8,215 nt of DNA from Veillonellaceae bacterium. Its GTDB lineage: Bacteria > Bacillota_C > Negativicutes > UBA1444. The notes beneath the pieces were generated by a model. That model was given only the letters and a program-made list of their open reading frames with translations. It was not told the origin of the DNA and searched no databases. This document shows, one piece after another, positions 1 through 5,370 of this stretch (the first letter of the stretch is position 1; every line of letters starts with the position of its first letter). The DNA lies in assembly GCA_012798135.1 (NCBI GenBank), contig JAAZNU010000032.1, positions 1-8,215 of the forward strand, read 5' to 3'. Position numbers and translations under genes: made by a program.

Positions 1-58
1 GTAGAGCAGTGGACTGAAAATCCACGTGTCGGCAGTTCAATTCTGCCCTGCGGCACCA
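1..58 (+). tRNA. tRNA-Phe (GAA), 5' part cut by window edge
   Basis: This is the 3' three-quarters of a tRNA; the acceptor 5' strand and the start of the D arm lie before the window. The D-stem end is at 4-7. The anticodon stem pairs 9-13 with 21-25 in five Watson-Crick pairs, and the 7-nt loop CTGAAAA puts GAA at 16-18, which reads Phe codons. The T stem pairs 31-35 with 43-47 around TTCAATT. The acceptor 3' strand (48-54), discriminator A55 and an encoded CCA (56-58) follow. It is the upstream member of a tRNA cluster, 8 nt before tRNA-Gly. The identity is secure from the anticodon; only the missing 5' part lowers completeness. Confidence 0.95.
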
Positions 59-66
59 TTTCATAA

Positions 67-141
67 GCGGAAGTAGCTCAGCGGTAGAGCATCGCCTTGC
101 CAAGGCGAGGGTCGCGAGTTCGAATCTCGTTTTCCGCTCCA
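67..141 (+). tRNA. tRNA-Gly (GCC)
   Basis: This is a complete cloverleaf. The acceptor 67-73 pairs with 131-137, with one G-T pair at the base. The D arm contains GCTC/GAGC. The anticodon stem is 92-96/104-108 and the loop TTGCCAA has anticodon GCC at 99-101. The T loop is TTCGAAT. The discriminator is U (T138), as is usual for bacterial glycine tRNA, and an encoded CCA lies at 139-141. It lies 8 nt after tRNA-Phe and 8 nt before a terminator hairpin, so it is the last gene of a tRNA transcript whose promoter lies outside the window. Confidence 0.97.
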
Positions 142-149
142 GTCAGAAC

Positions 150-179
150 AGCGTCAGGTTTGTGCCTGGCGCTCTTTTT
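150..179 (+). terminator. Rho-independent terminator of the tRNA cluster
   Basis: A 9-bp stem pairs 150-158 with 165-173 (one T-G wobble) around a 6-nt loop, and is followed at once by CTTTTT at 174-179. It closes the tRNA-Phe/tRNA-Gly transcript, so ilvD downstream must have its own promoter in the following 220 nt. Confidence 0.88.
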
Positions 180-343
180 ATGCCGGAAAGTATTTGCCTC
201 GCGGCAGGCTGCTCATCGGCAACTGTGTGATGCTCTCGAACTATTGATGGGTTTAGTGAATAAATATGATTATGTGCTGAATATATATTTTTATTGTAAA
301 TGATAGATAAAAATAAAGGATTTTTGGCAACTAAGGCGAATTT

Positions 344-360
344 TTGTACACAATACACAA
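344..360. promoter_or_regulatory. Candidate GntR-family operator
   Basis: The motif TTGTACACAATACACAA lies 44 nt before the ilvD start. Its first ten bases have TTGT/ACAA arms around AC, close to the TTGTATACAA core of the Bacillus subtilis GntR operator. A further ACAA follows in the same register. In this position a bound repressor would block transcription into ilvD-dctPQM. No regulator gene is in the window, so this is a motif resemblance only. Confidence 0.25.
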
Positions 361-390
361 AAGGAAAAGTCCTGTGCATGAGGCAGGCGG

Positions 391-396
391 AGGAGG
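391..396 (+). promoter_or_regulatory. Ribosome binding site fixing the TTG start of ilvD
   Basis: A perfect AGGAGG (continuing into GG) ends 7 nt before the TTG at 404. The upstream in-frame TTG at 344 lacks a comparable site, and the residues it would add look like nothing in the IlvD family. This site therefore decides the start. Confidence 0.85.
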
Positions 397-403
397 GGTA
401 CAT

Positions 404-2056
404 TTGCGAAGTGATATCGTAAAGAAAGGATCGACCCGGGCGGCCCATCGCTCACTGTTCAACGCGTTGGGAATTGCAAAACAGGATTTGGCCAAACCGT
501 TGGTTGGTGTGGTCAATGCGTTTAACGAACTGATTCCCGGACATATGCATCTCCGGGAGATCGCCGAAGCTGTGAAGGCCGGCATTTGGCAGGCTGGAGG
601 AGTACCTTTTGAATTTCCGGCAATCGGGATCTGCGACGGGATCGCCATGGGACATGACGGCATGAAGTATCCCCTGCCCAGTCGGGAACTCATCACCGAT
701 TCAGTGGAGGCAATGGCCAACGGCCATGGTCTGGACGGGTTGGTGATGGTCACCAACTGCGACAAAATTACGCCGGCGATGTTAATGGCGGCGGCGCGGC
801 TCAATATTCCCTCGGTCGTTGTCAGTGGCGGGCCGATGCTGGCTGGACGCTACGAAGGCCGGGACATTAGCGTCAGCACGATGTTCGAAGCGGCTGGTCG
901 GTTCGAGGCCGGCAAAATAGACGCGGCGGAGCTGGACTGTCTGGAAAAAGCCGGCTGTCCCGGTTGCGGTTCCTGTGCCGGGCTGTTCACCGCCAACAGC
1001 ATGAACTGCATGACGGAAGCTTTGGGCATGGGGCTGACCGGCAATGGTACCATTCCGGCGGCCTATACCGGTGCCCGCCGTATGTTGGCGCGCGAAGCCG
1101 GCGTCACCGTAATGAACCTGATCGCCAAGGACTTGAAGCCCCGCGACATCATGACCCGCAAGGCCTTTGAAAACGCTATCGCCGTAGACATGGGCATTGG
1201 CGGATCCTCCAATACGGTTTTGCATCTGACGGCAATCGCCCATGAAGCGGGGGTCGAGCTACCGCTGGCGCTGTTCGACGCGATCAGCGCCAAAACGCCC
1301 TATTTGACCAAGATGAGTCCCGGCGGTTCGCACCATTTGCAGGATCTGAACGAAGCAGGCGGTATTGCGGCGGTCATGAAGGAACTCAGTAAACTGGGCC
1401 TGATCCATGAAGAGGTCTTGACCGTGGACGGCGTAATGGCTGACCGGCTGAAAAACGCTGCCATTCAGCGTCCCGACGTGATCCGCAGCGTCGCGGATCC
1501 CTATCGGAAGAGCGGCGGCCTGGCCGTTCTCAAAGGCAACTTGGCGCCCGACTGCGCCGTGGTCAAGGAGAGCGCCGTGGCCGACGATATGCTGGTGTTC
1601 AACGGAACGGCCCGCGTGTTCGACTCGGAAGAAGCGGCGATCGACGCGATCATCGGCAAGAAAATCAAAGACGGGGACGTTGTGGTCATCCGCTATGAAG
1701 GGCCGAAAGGCGGACCCGGCATGAAAGAAATGCTGAATCCGACAGCGGTCATTACCGGGATGGGACTAAAAGTGGCGCTGTTGACCGACGGCCGGTTCAG
1801 CGGGGCGACCCGGGGAGCCTGTGTCGGCCATATATCACCGGAGGCCATGGAAGGCGGACCCATCGCGCTGCTACGGGACGGCGACCAGATTCTGCTGGAT
1901 ATTCCCGGCCGAAAACTGGAAGTCAAACTGGACGATGCCGAACTGGCAAAACGCAAAGCGGCGTGGGTATGTCCGGAACCCAAAGTGAAAACCGGTTATC
2001 TGGCCCGTTACGCCAAACTGGTCACTTCGGCCAATACCGGCGCAGTCCTCAAATAA
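404..2056 (+). CDS. ilvD: Dihydroxy-acid dehydratase (IlvD)
   Basis: Converts 2,3-dihydroxyisovalerate and 2,3-dihydroxy-3-methylvalerate to the 2-keto acids that lead to valine/leucine and isoleucine; a cytoplasmic Fe-S, Mg-dependent enzyme. From the TTG at 404 the protein has 550 aa, the normal family length, and begins MRSDIVKKG like other IlvDs. Visible motifs are CDGIAMGH (77-84), NCDKITP (118-124; Cys119, Lys121), [10 protein letters not shown] (184-193; Cys191), GGSSNTVLH (266-274), and [11 protein letters not shown] with the proposed catalytic base Ser466. The residue equal to the first cluster cysteine of [2Fe-2S] IlvDs is Gly46 (PGH), as in the E. coli and B. subtilis enzymes, so an oxygen-sensitive [4Fe-4S]-type cluster is inferred. 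The Edd and sugar-acid dehydratase relatives fit less well. No other ilv or leu gene is adjacent; dctP follows after 46 nt without a terminator. Confidence 0.96.
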   Translation: MRSDIVKKGSTRAAHRSLFNALGIAKQDLAKPLVGVVNAFNELIPGHMHLREIAEAVKAGIWQAGGVPFEFPAIGICDGIAMGHDGMKYPLPSRELITDSVEAMANGHGLDGLVMVTNCDKITPAMLMAAARLNIPSVVVSGGPMLAGRYEGRDISVSTMFEAAGRFEAGKIDAAELDCLEKAGCPGCGSCAGLFTANSMNCMTEALGMGLTGNGTIPAAYTGARRMLAREAGVTVMNLIAKDLKPRDIMTRKAFENAIAVDMGIGGSSNTVLHLTAIAHEAGVELPLALFDAISAKTPYLTKMSPGGSHHLQDLNEAGGIAAVMKELSKLGLIHEEVLTVDGVMADRLKNAAIQRPDVIRSVADPYRKSGGLAVLKGNLAPDCAVVKESAVADDMLVFNGTARVFDSEEAAIDAIIGKKIKDGDVVVIRYEGPKGGPGMKEMLNPTAVITGMGLKVALLTDGRFSGATRGACVGHISPEAMEGGPIALLRDGDQILLDIPGRKLEVKLDDAELAKRKAAWVCPEPKVKTGYLARYAKLVTSANTGAVLK

Positions 2057-2084
2057 CACGGGGTTGTAAGGCAAGAGGGTAAGA

Positions 2085-2092
2085 AGGGGAGG
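2085..2092 (+). promoter_or_regulatory. Ribosome binding site of dctP
   Basis: AGGGGAGG lies 10 nt before the ATG at 2103. The ilvD-dctP gap (2057-2102) is purine-rich, with no hairpin-plus-T run and no clear promoter, which supports co-transcription with ilvD. Confidence 0.7.
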
Positions 2093-2102
2093 AAAGACAA
2101 AC

Positions 2103-3113
2103 ATGAAAACTGTCAAGACTTTATTGGTGAGTGGCCTGCTGATCGCGGCCATGGCCCTGAGCGGCTGCGGCGGCTCCGAAAAGAAACCGGAAGCGAAACC
2201 GGCCGCCGGGCCGCAAACTATCAAACTGGCGCATGTGGTCAACGAAAAGGACGGCTTTCATATCGCGGCTCTGAAGTTCAAGGAACTGGTCGAAGCGCGC
2301 ACGAAAGGCGCCGTGAAAGTGGAAGTGTTCCCGAACGCGTCGCTCGGCGACGAACGGACTCTGATCGAAGGCATGCAGATCGGCACGATCGCCATGGGTG
2401 TGATCACCAACGGGCCGGTCGCCAATTTCCTGCCGGAAATCGCCGCTTTTGAGATGCCGTTCATGTTCGCAACACCGGAAGAAGCTTATAAAGTTCTGGA
2501 TGGCCCGGTGGGGAAAAAGGTGCTTGACAAGCTCGACGCCATCAATCTGAAAGGGTTGGCCTACGCCGAACGCGGTTTCCGTAACCTCACCAACTCGAAA
2601 AAAGTCGTCAAGACCCCGGCGGATATGGCTGGCCTGAAGATTCGCGTCATGGAGAATCCCGTTTATATCGACACCTTCAAAACGCTGGGAACCAACGCGG
2701 TTCCGATGGCCTGGACCGAAGCGCTGACCGCCCTGCAGCAGGGTACAATCGACGGGCAAGAAAACCCGATCAATGTCATCTACTCCTTTAAACTCAATGA
2801 AACACAAAAATATTTGACCATGACCAAACATTCCTATGCCCCGGCGTTGTTCCTGATGAGCAAAAAGGTGTTCGGTTCGTTCAACAAGGAAACCCAGGAT
2901 ATCTTGGTGAAGGCCGCCCAGGAAGCGGCGGTGCACGAGCGCAAATGGAACGCCGAGCAAATGGCGGAGCAACTGAAAGCGCTGAAGGAAAAAGGCATGC
3001 AAATCACTGAACCCGACACTGCGGCATTCCAGGCCGCCGTGAAGCCGGTTTACGACAAATACGGCCCGAAATTCGGCACCTTGCTGGAAGACATCAACAA
3101 GGCGAAAAAGTAG
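2103..3113 (+). CDS. dctP: TRAP transporter solute-binding protein, DctP family (lipoprotein)
   Basis: Extracytoplasmic binding protein that captures an organic acid and hands it to the DctQM membrane complex. It has 336 aa, typical for the family. An N-terminal hydrophobic segment (6-19) ends in the lipobox LSGC with Cys22, so it is probably lipid-anchored, as expected where it must be tethered. A low-complexity Lys/Pro/Ala/Glu linker (23-37) follows. The family core is clear: SLGDERTLIEGMQIGTIAMG (80-99), ERGFRNLTN (156-164), GLKIRVMENP (177-186) with Arg181, the residue that forms the carboxylate salt bridge in characterised DctPs, then WTEALTALQQGTIDGQENP (204-222). The ligand cannot be named from sequence; DctP members take C4-dicarboxylates, 2-keto acids, hydroxy acids and sugar acids. 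It is first of the dctPQM trio, with dctQ 14 nt downstream. Confidence 0.95.
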   Translation: MKTVKTLLVSGLLIAAMALSGCGGSEKKPEAKPAAGPQTIKLAHVVNEKDGFHIAALKFKELVEARTKGAVKVEVFPNASLGDERTLIEGMQIGTIAMGVITNGPVANFLPEIAAFEMPFMFATPEEAYKVLDGPVGKKVLDKLDAINLKGLAYAERGFRNLTNSKKVVKTPADMAGLKIRVMENPVYIDTFKTLGTNAVPMAWTEALTALQQGTIDGQENPINVIYSFKLNETQKYLTMTKHSYAPALFLMSKKVFGSFNKETQDILVKAAQEAAVHERKWNAEQMAEQLKALKEKGMQITEPDTAAFQAAVKPVYDKYGPKFGTLLEDINKAKK

Positions 3114-3127
3114 GCCGGGGAGGTAGT

Positions 3128-3631
3128 ATGGGCCAAATCAACAAATTGATCAGTTCAGTTAGCAATGGAATAGACCGGGCCATGGTGGGGATGGTGTTCC
3201 TCATCATGGCCGCCCTGGTCATCGTGACTACTATGCAGGTGGTGTTCCGCGTCGCGTTTACTGCCTTGACCTGGAGTGAAGAACTGTCCCGCTATTTATT
3301 GGTATGGGGAACGTTCTTCGGCGCAACGTTGGCGTATAAGCGCGGCAACCATATTGCCGTGACGTTTGTCATTGATTTCTTCCCGGCGCGGCTACGGACC
3401 GGCTTCAATGTCCTAATCTATCTGTTGTCCTTGGTGTTTTTCGTTGTGGTGGCGCAGCAGGGAGTAAATATGATCAAGATGCAAGTGTTTCAAATTTCTC
3501 CTGCACTGGGCCTGCCGATGAAGTATATCTATTGGAGCATTCCCTTCAGTCTGGCTATCATGATCCTTCATGCGCTCGCCGGGATTATGGACGAACTGCA
3601 TAAAGCCTTTGGAAAGGGGGCGGCAGAATGA
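3128..3631 (+). CDS. dctQ: TRAP transporter small permease subunit, DctQ family
   Basis: Small membrane subunit that pairs with DctM and helps dock the loaded DctP. It has 167 aa and four predicted membrane segments (about 19-42, 52-70, 93-113 and 133-154). The family signature around TM2 is present: Trp49, Glu51-Glu52, Arg55, Gly65 and Lys71-Arg72, followed by His75. The ATG is preceded by GGGGAGG (3117-3123) with a short 4-nt spacer. The stop codon overlaps the dctM start as ATGA, indicating translational coupling, which suits two subunits needed in equal amounts. Confidence 0.94.
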   Translation: MGQINKLISSVSNGIDRAMVGMVFLIMAALVIVTTMQVVFRVAFTALTWSEELSRYLLVWGTFFGATLAYKRGNHIAVTFVIDFFPARLRTGFNVLIYLLSLVFFVVVAQQGVNMIKMQVFQISPALGLPMKYIYWSIPFSLAIMILHALAGIMDELHKAFGKGAAE

Positions 3632-4890
3632 TCGCCTTATTGTTCGGCTCCTTTTTCCTTCTGCTGGCGCTAGGCGTGCCGATCGCCATTGCCATCGGTC
3701 TGACGGTGCTGGTGGTTCTCTCCAGCAATGATATATCGCTATTAGTGGTGCCGCAACGGATGTTTGCCGGCGCCGACTCGTTTCCGTTGGTGGCGATCCC
3801 GTTTTTCATTTTGGCGGGGGATATCATGGCCAAGGGAAAGGTTTCCGAAAAAATGGTGCAGTTCGCGGACTCCCTGCTGGGCTTCGTCAAAGGCGGTCTG
3901 TGGGTAGTCGCCGTGTTGGCTTCCATGTTTTTCGCCGCGATTTCCGGTTCGGGAGCGGCAACTACGGCGGCCGTCGGCACGCCTTTGTTGCCGGAATTGA
4001 AGAAGAAGGGTTATGAACCGGCGTTTTCGGCGGCACTGATCGCTTCGGGCGGTTGTATCGGCGTCATCATTCCGCCATCCGTTCCGATGGTTCTGTATTG
4101 TGTCATGGCCGACCAGTCAGTGGCCCGGCTATTTTTGAACGGCTTCATTCCCGGCGCCATGATGGGCGCGATTCTCATCTTGATTGGGCTGTTCGTGGCA
4201 TACAAGAATAATTACCCGAACGGTGCGCCTTTTTCGTTGGCAAACATCGCCAAAACCTTCCGGGGCGCCATCTGGGGCCTGGCCACGCCGCTGATCATTT
4301 TGGGCGGTATTTTCACCGGGTATTTCACGCCGTCGGAAGCGGCGGTCATTGCCGTCGACTATGCATTGCTGGTTTCTCTGTTCGTTTACCGGGATATGGG
4401 CTGGCGGGAAATCGTCACCATCTTTATGCGTTCCGCCATTACCATGTCCATCATCATGTTCATTATCGCCACTTCTACCGCCATGGGCTGGGTAATGGCC
4501 AACTGGCAGATTCCCAAGATTATTGCCGAAAACATTCTGTCGGTGTCCGACAACAAATATGTGCTGTTTTTGTTGATTAATCTGGTGGTGTTTATCGCCG
4601 GATTCTTTATGGAAACCGCTTCCGCCTTGATCCTGTTGACCCCGGTGTTTTTGCCGTTGGTTCAGCAACTGGGAATTGATTTGATTCATTTCGGCGTGGT
4701 GATGGTGATGGGCCTGTCCATAGGTATGGTGACGCCGCCGGTGGCTATCAACCTGTACGTGGCCAGCACCATATCAGGGCTGTCACTGGAAAAAATCAGC
4801 AAAGCGGTCGTTCCCATGGTACTCAGTCTGTTGCTGGTTTTGTTTGCGGTTACCTATCTACCATTGTTTTTCAAGGGAATGATCCTGTAA
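3628..4890 (+). CDS. dctM: TRAP transporter large permease subunit, DctM family
   Basis: Ion-coupled permease of the TRAP system, working as a secondary (probably sodium-driven) transporter together with DctP and DctQ. It has 420 aa, full family length, and is almost wholly hydrophobic with roughly 11-12 membrane segments. Hallmark motifs are AGDIMAKGKVSEKM (63-76), SGSGAATTAAVGTPLLPELK (106-125), the following GVIIPPS (145-151), GYFTPSEAAVIAVDYAL (231-247) and GMVTPPVAINLYVAS (366-380). The two PPS/PPV hairpins belong to the two inverted elevator halves. The start overlaps the dctQ stop and has AAGGGGG 7 nt upstream. No terminator lies directly after the stop, so transcripts may run on into the tRNA-Leu gene and end at its terminator. 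Confidence 0.96.
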   Translation: MIALLFGSFFLLLALGVPIAIAIGLTVLVVLSSNDISLLVVPQRMFAGADSFPLVAIPFFILAGDIMAKGKVSEKMVQFADSLLGFVKGGLWVVAVLASMFFAAISGSGAATTAAVGTPLLPELKKKGYEPAFSAALIASGGCIGVIIPPSVPMVLYCVMADQSVARLFLNGFIPGAMMGAILILIGLFVAYKNNYPNGAPFSLANIAKTFRGAIWGLATPLIILGGIFTGYFTPSEAAVIAVDYALLVSLFVYRDMGWREIVTIFMRSAITMSIIMFIIATSTAMGWVMANWQIPKIIAENILSVSDNKYVLFLLINLVVFIAGFFMETASALILLTPVFLPLVQQLGIDLIHFGVVMVMGLSIGMVTPPVAINLYVASTISGLSLEKISKAVVPMVLSLLLVLFAVTYLPLFFKGMIL

Positions 4891-4902
4891 TCGCTGTTCC
4901 TC

Positions 4903-4931
4903 TTGAAAGCTGCCGCAACCTTCGGTATAAT
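4903..4931 (+). promoter_or_regulatory. Housekeeping sigma promoter of tRNA-Leu
   Basis: The -35 is TTGAAA (4903-4908) and the -10 is a perfect TATAAT (4926-4931), with the ideal 17-nt spacer. The predicted start is near 4938, just before the tRNA 5' end at 4942. This is the clearest promoter in the window. The arms CCGCAAC (4913-4919) and GTTGCGG (4939-4945) form an inverted repeat around the -10. Confidence 0.9.
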
Positions 4932-4941
4932 TAACTTTGTT

Positions 4942-5027
4942 GCGGGTGTGGTGGAATGGCAGACACAAGGGACTTAAAATCCCTCGGTAGCGATACCGTG
5001 TCGGTTCGAGTCCGACCACCCGCACCA
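4942..5027 (+). tRNA. tRNA-Leu (UAA)
   Basis: A complete class II tRNA. The acceptor 4942-4948 pairs with 5017-5023 in seven Watson-Crick pairs. The anticodon stem is 4968-4972/4980-4984 with loop CTTAAAA and anticodon TAA at 4975-4977. A long variable arm (4985-4989/4994-4998) is typical of leucine tRNA. The T loop is TTCGAGT, the discriminator is A5024 and CCA is encoded at 5025-5027. It has its own promoter and terminator, so it is a monocistronic tRNA unit inserted after dctM. Confidence 0.97.
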
Positions 5028-5082
5028 AATATAACACCATCTATTGATAAAAATATTTTTGTCAGCGGATGATCTCTGCTTT

Positions 5083-5128
5083 GCCCGAAAGTGCTTTGTT
5101 TAAGGCGCTTTCGGGCTTTTTCTTTTTT
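5083..5128 (+). terminator. Rho-independent terminator after tRNA-Leu
   Basis: A 12-bp stem pairs 5083-5094 (GCCCGAAAGTGC) with 5105-5116 (GCGCTTTCGGGC), with one T-G wobble and a 10-nt loop. It is followed by TTTTTCTTTTTT at 5117-5128. It is strong and correctly placed to end both the tRNA-Leu transcript and any read-through from dctPQM. Confidence 0.93.
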
Positions 5129-5200
5129 GCCATGTAGCAATAGTTGGTGTATTCAAAAAGGCTTTTTTGAGAGTTACCTGACTCGAACCCACCTTTTTGG

Positions 5201-5247
5201 CGGCTTACTTTTAACGATTCCAAGGGCAAATCGTTAAAATTGAGCCG
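5201..5247. repeat. 19-bp imperfect inverted repeat
   Basis: The left arm 5201-5219 (CGGCTTACTTTTAACGATT) and right arm 5229-5247 (AATCGTTAAAATTGAGCCG) are complementary except for one C/T mismatch (5208/5240) and one T-G wobble (5206/5242). The inner 11 bases are perfect and the spacer is 9 nt. No T-run follows on either strand, so it does not look like a terminator. It may be a protein-binding site, a recombinase recognition site or a remnant of a small element. Confidence 0.8.
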
Positions 5248-5261
5248 ATTACAGGGGTATT

Positions 5262-5273
5262 TTTTAACGATTC
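5262..5273 (+). repeat. Third copy of the TTTTAACGATTC motif
   Basis: TTTTAACGATTC repeats exactly the bases at 5209-5220, 53 bp downstream in direct orientation, and matches the right arm 5229-5239 in inverted orientation. The 11-base core therefore occurs three times within 65 bp, beside the 3' end of the serine recombinase gene. Confidence 0.75.
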
Positions 5274-5320
5274 TCGAAGGGGGTGTGCATCGATACTTTG
5301 TAGTTACAAGATACCCGTCA

Positions 5321-5356
5321 AGACAAAGAAATACAGCCCACTCGAAAGTGAGCTGT
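5321..5356 (-). terminator. Probable terminator of the recombinase gene
   Basis: On the minus strand a hairpin forms from 5352-5356 with 5333-5337 and, across one A/C mismatch, 5347-5350 with 5339-5342, around a 4-nt loop. It is followed by the U-rich ATTTCTTTGTCT (5332-5321). It lies 14 nt after the recombinase stop codon. The imperfect stem and interrupted T run make it moderate in strength. Confidence 0.6.
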
Positions 5357-5370
5357 GGAGTCTTAAATGA

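Larger units (their letters stand above)
180..403 (+). promoter_or_regulatory. AT-rich leader/promoter region of ilvD
   Basis: No gene is supported here. From about 250 to 345 the DNA is markedly AT-rich, unlike the flanking genes, as expected of a promoter zone. Several -10-like hexamers exist (for example TATGAT at 265-270 and TATATT at 284-289), but none has a good -35 at 16-18 nt, so no single promoter is called. There is a small hairpin at 195-206 (TGCC/GGCA). I looked for a T-box (the AGGGTGG..ACCGCG antiterminator signature), which would be usual for branched-chain amino-acid genes in Bacillota, and did not find one. A palindromic operator-like motif at 344-360 is listed separately. 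Confidence 0.45.
5129..5320. other. Noncoding gap between the tRNA-Leu unit and the recombinase
   Basis: No believable gene lies here; open frames are short, lack ribosome binding sites and cross hairpins. It contains an AT-rich palindrome (TCAAAAA 5153-5159/TTTTTGA 5164-5170), a 10-base inverted copy of the tRNA-Leu T arm (5180-5189) and the 19-bp inverted repeat with its extra direct copy (5201-5273). The density of repeats beside a site-specific recombinase suggests a recombination or former insertion junction, but this is inference. Confidence 0.5.

Noticed and set aside
97..303. 68-codon plus-strand open frame beginning in tRNA-Gly
   Set aside because: Overlaps the tRNA and its terminator; no family resemblance.
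180..403. Possible T-box or other riboswitch before ilvD
   Set aside because: No T-box consensus, no antiterminator/terminator pair and no second terminator before the gene.
782..1243. 153-codon minus-strand open frame opposite ilvD
   Set aside because: Lies wholly within conserved ilvD sequence, with no recognisable motif or ribosome binding site.
2121..3002. 293-codon minus-strand open frame opposite dctP
   Set aside because: Shadow frame of a clearly coding plus-strand gene; His/Arg/Phe-rich composition typical of antisense frames and no family resemblance.
4129..4689. 186-codon minus-strand open frame opposite dctM
   Set aside because: Very His/Gln/Asn/Gly-rich antisense of a membrane protein gene; a compositional artefact.
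5003..5027. tRNA-Leu 3' end as attachment site of the recombinase
   Set aside because: No direct repeat of the tRNA 3' end is found on the far side of the recombinase, and tRNA-end integration is typical of tyrosine rather than serine recombinases.
5049..5060. AAAAATATTTTT palindrome after tRNA-Leu
   Set aside because: Perfect but pure A/T and short; explained by AT-rich sequence, and the real terminator follows at 5083.
4858..5140. Short minus-strand open frames reading VVGLEPTR or GGRTRTD
   Set aside because: These are antisense translations of the tRNA-Leu T arm, a well-known annotation artefact. They cross a tRNA and a terminator and have no ribosome binding site.
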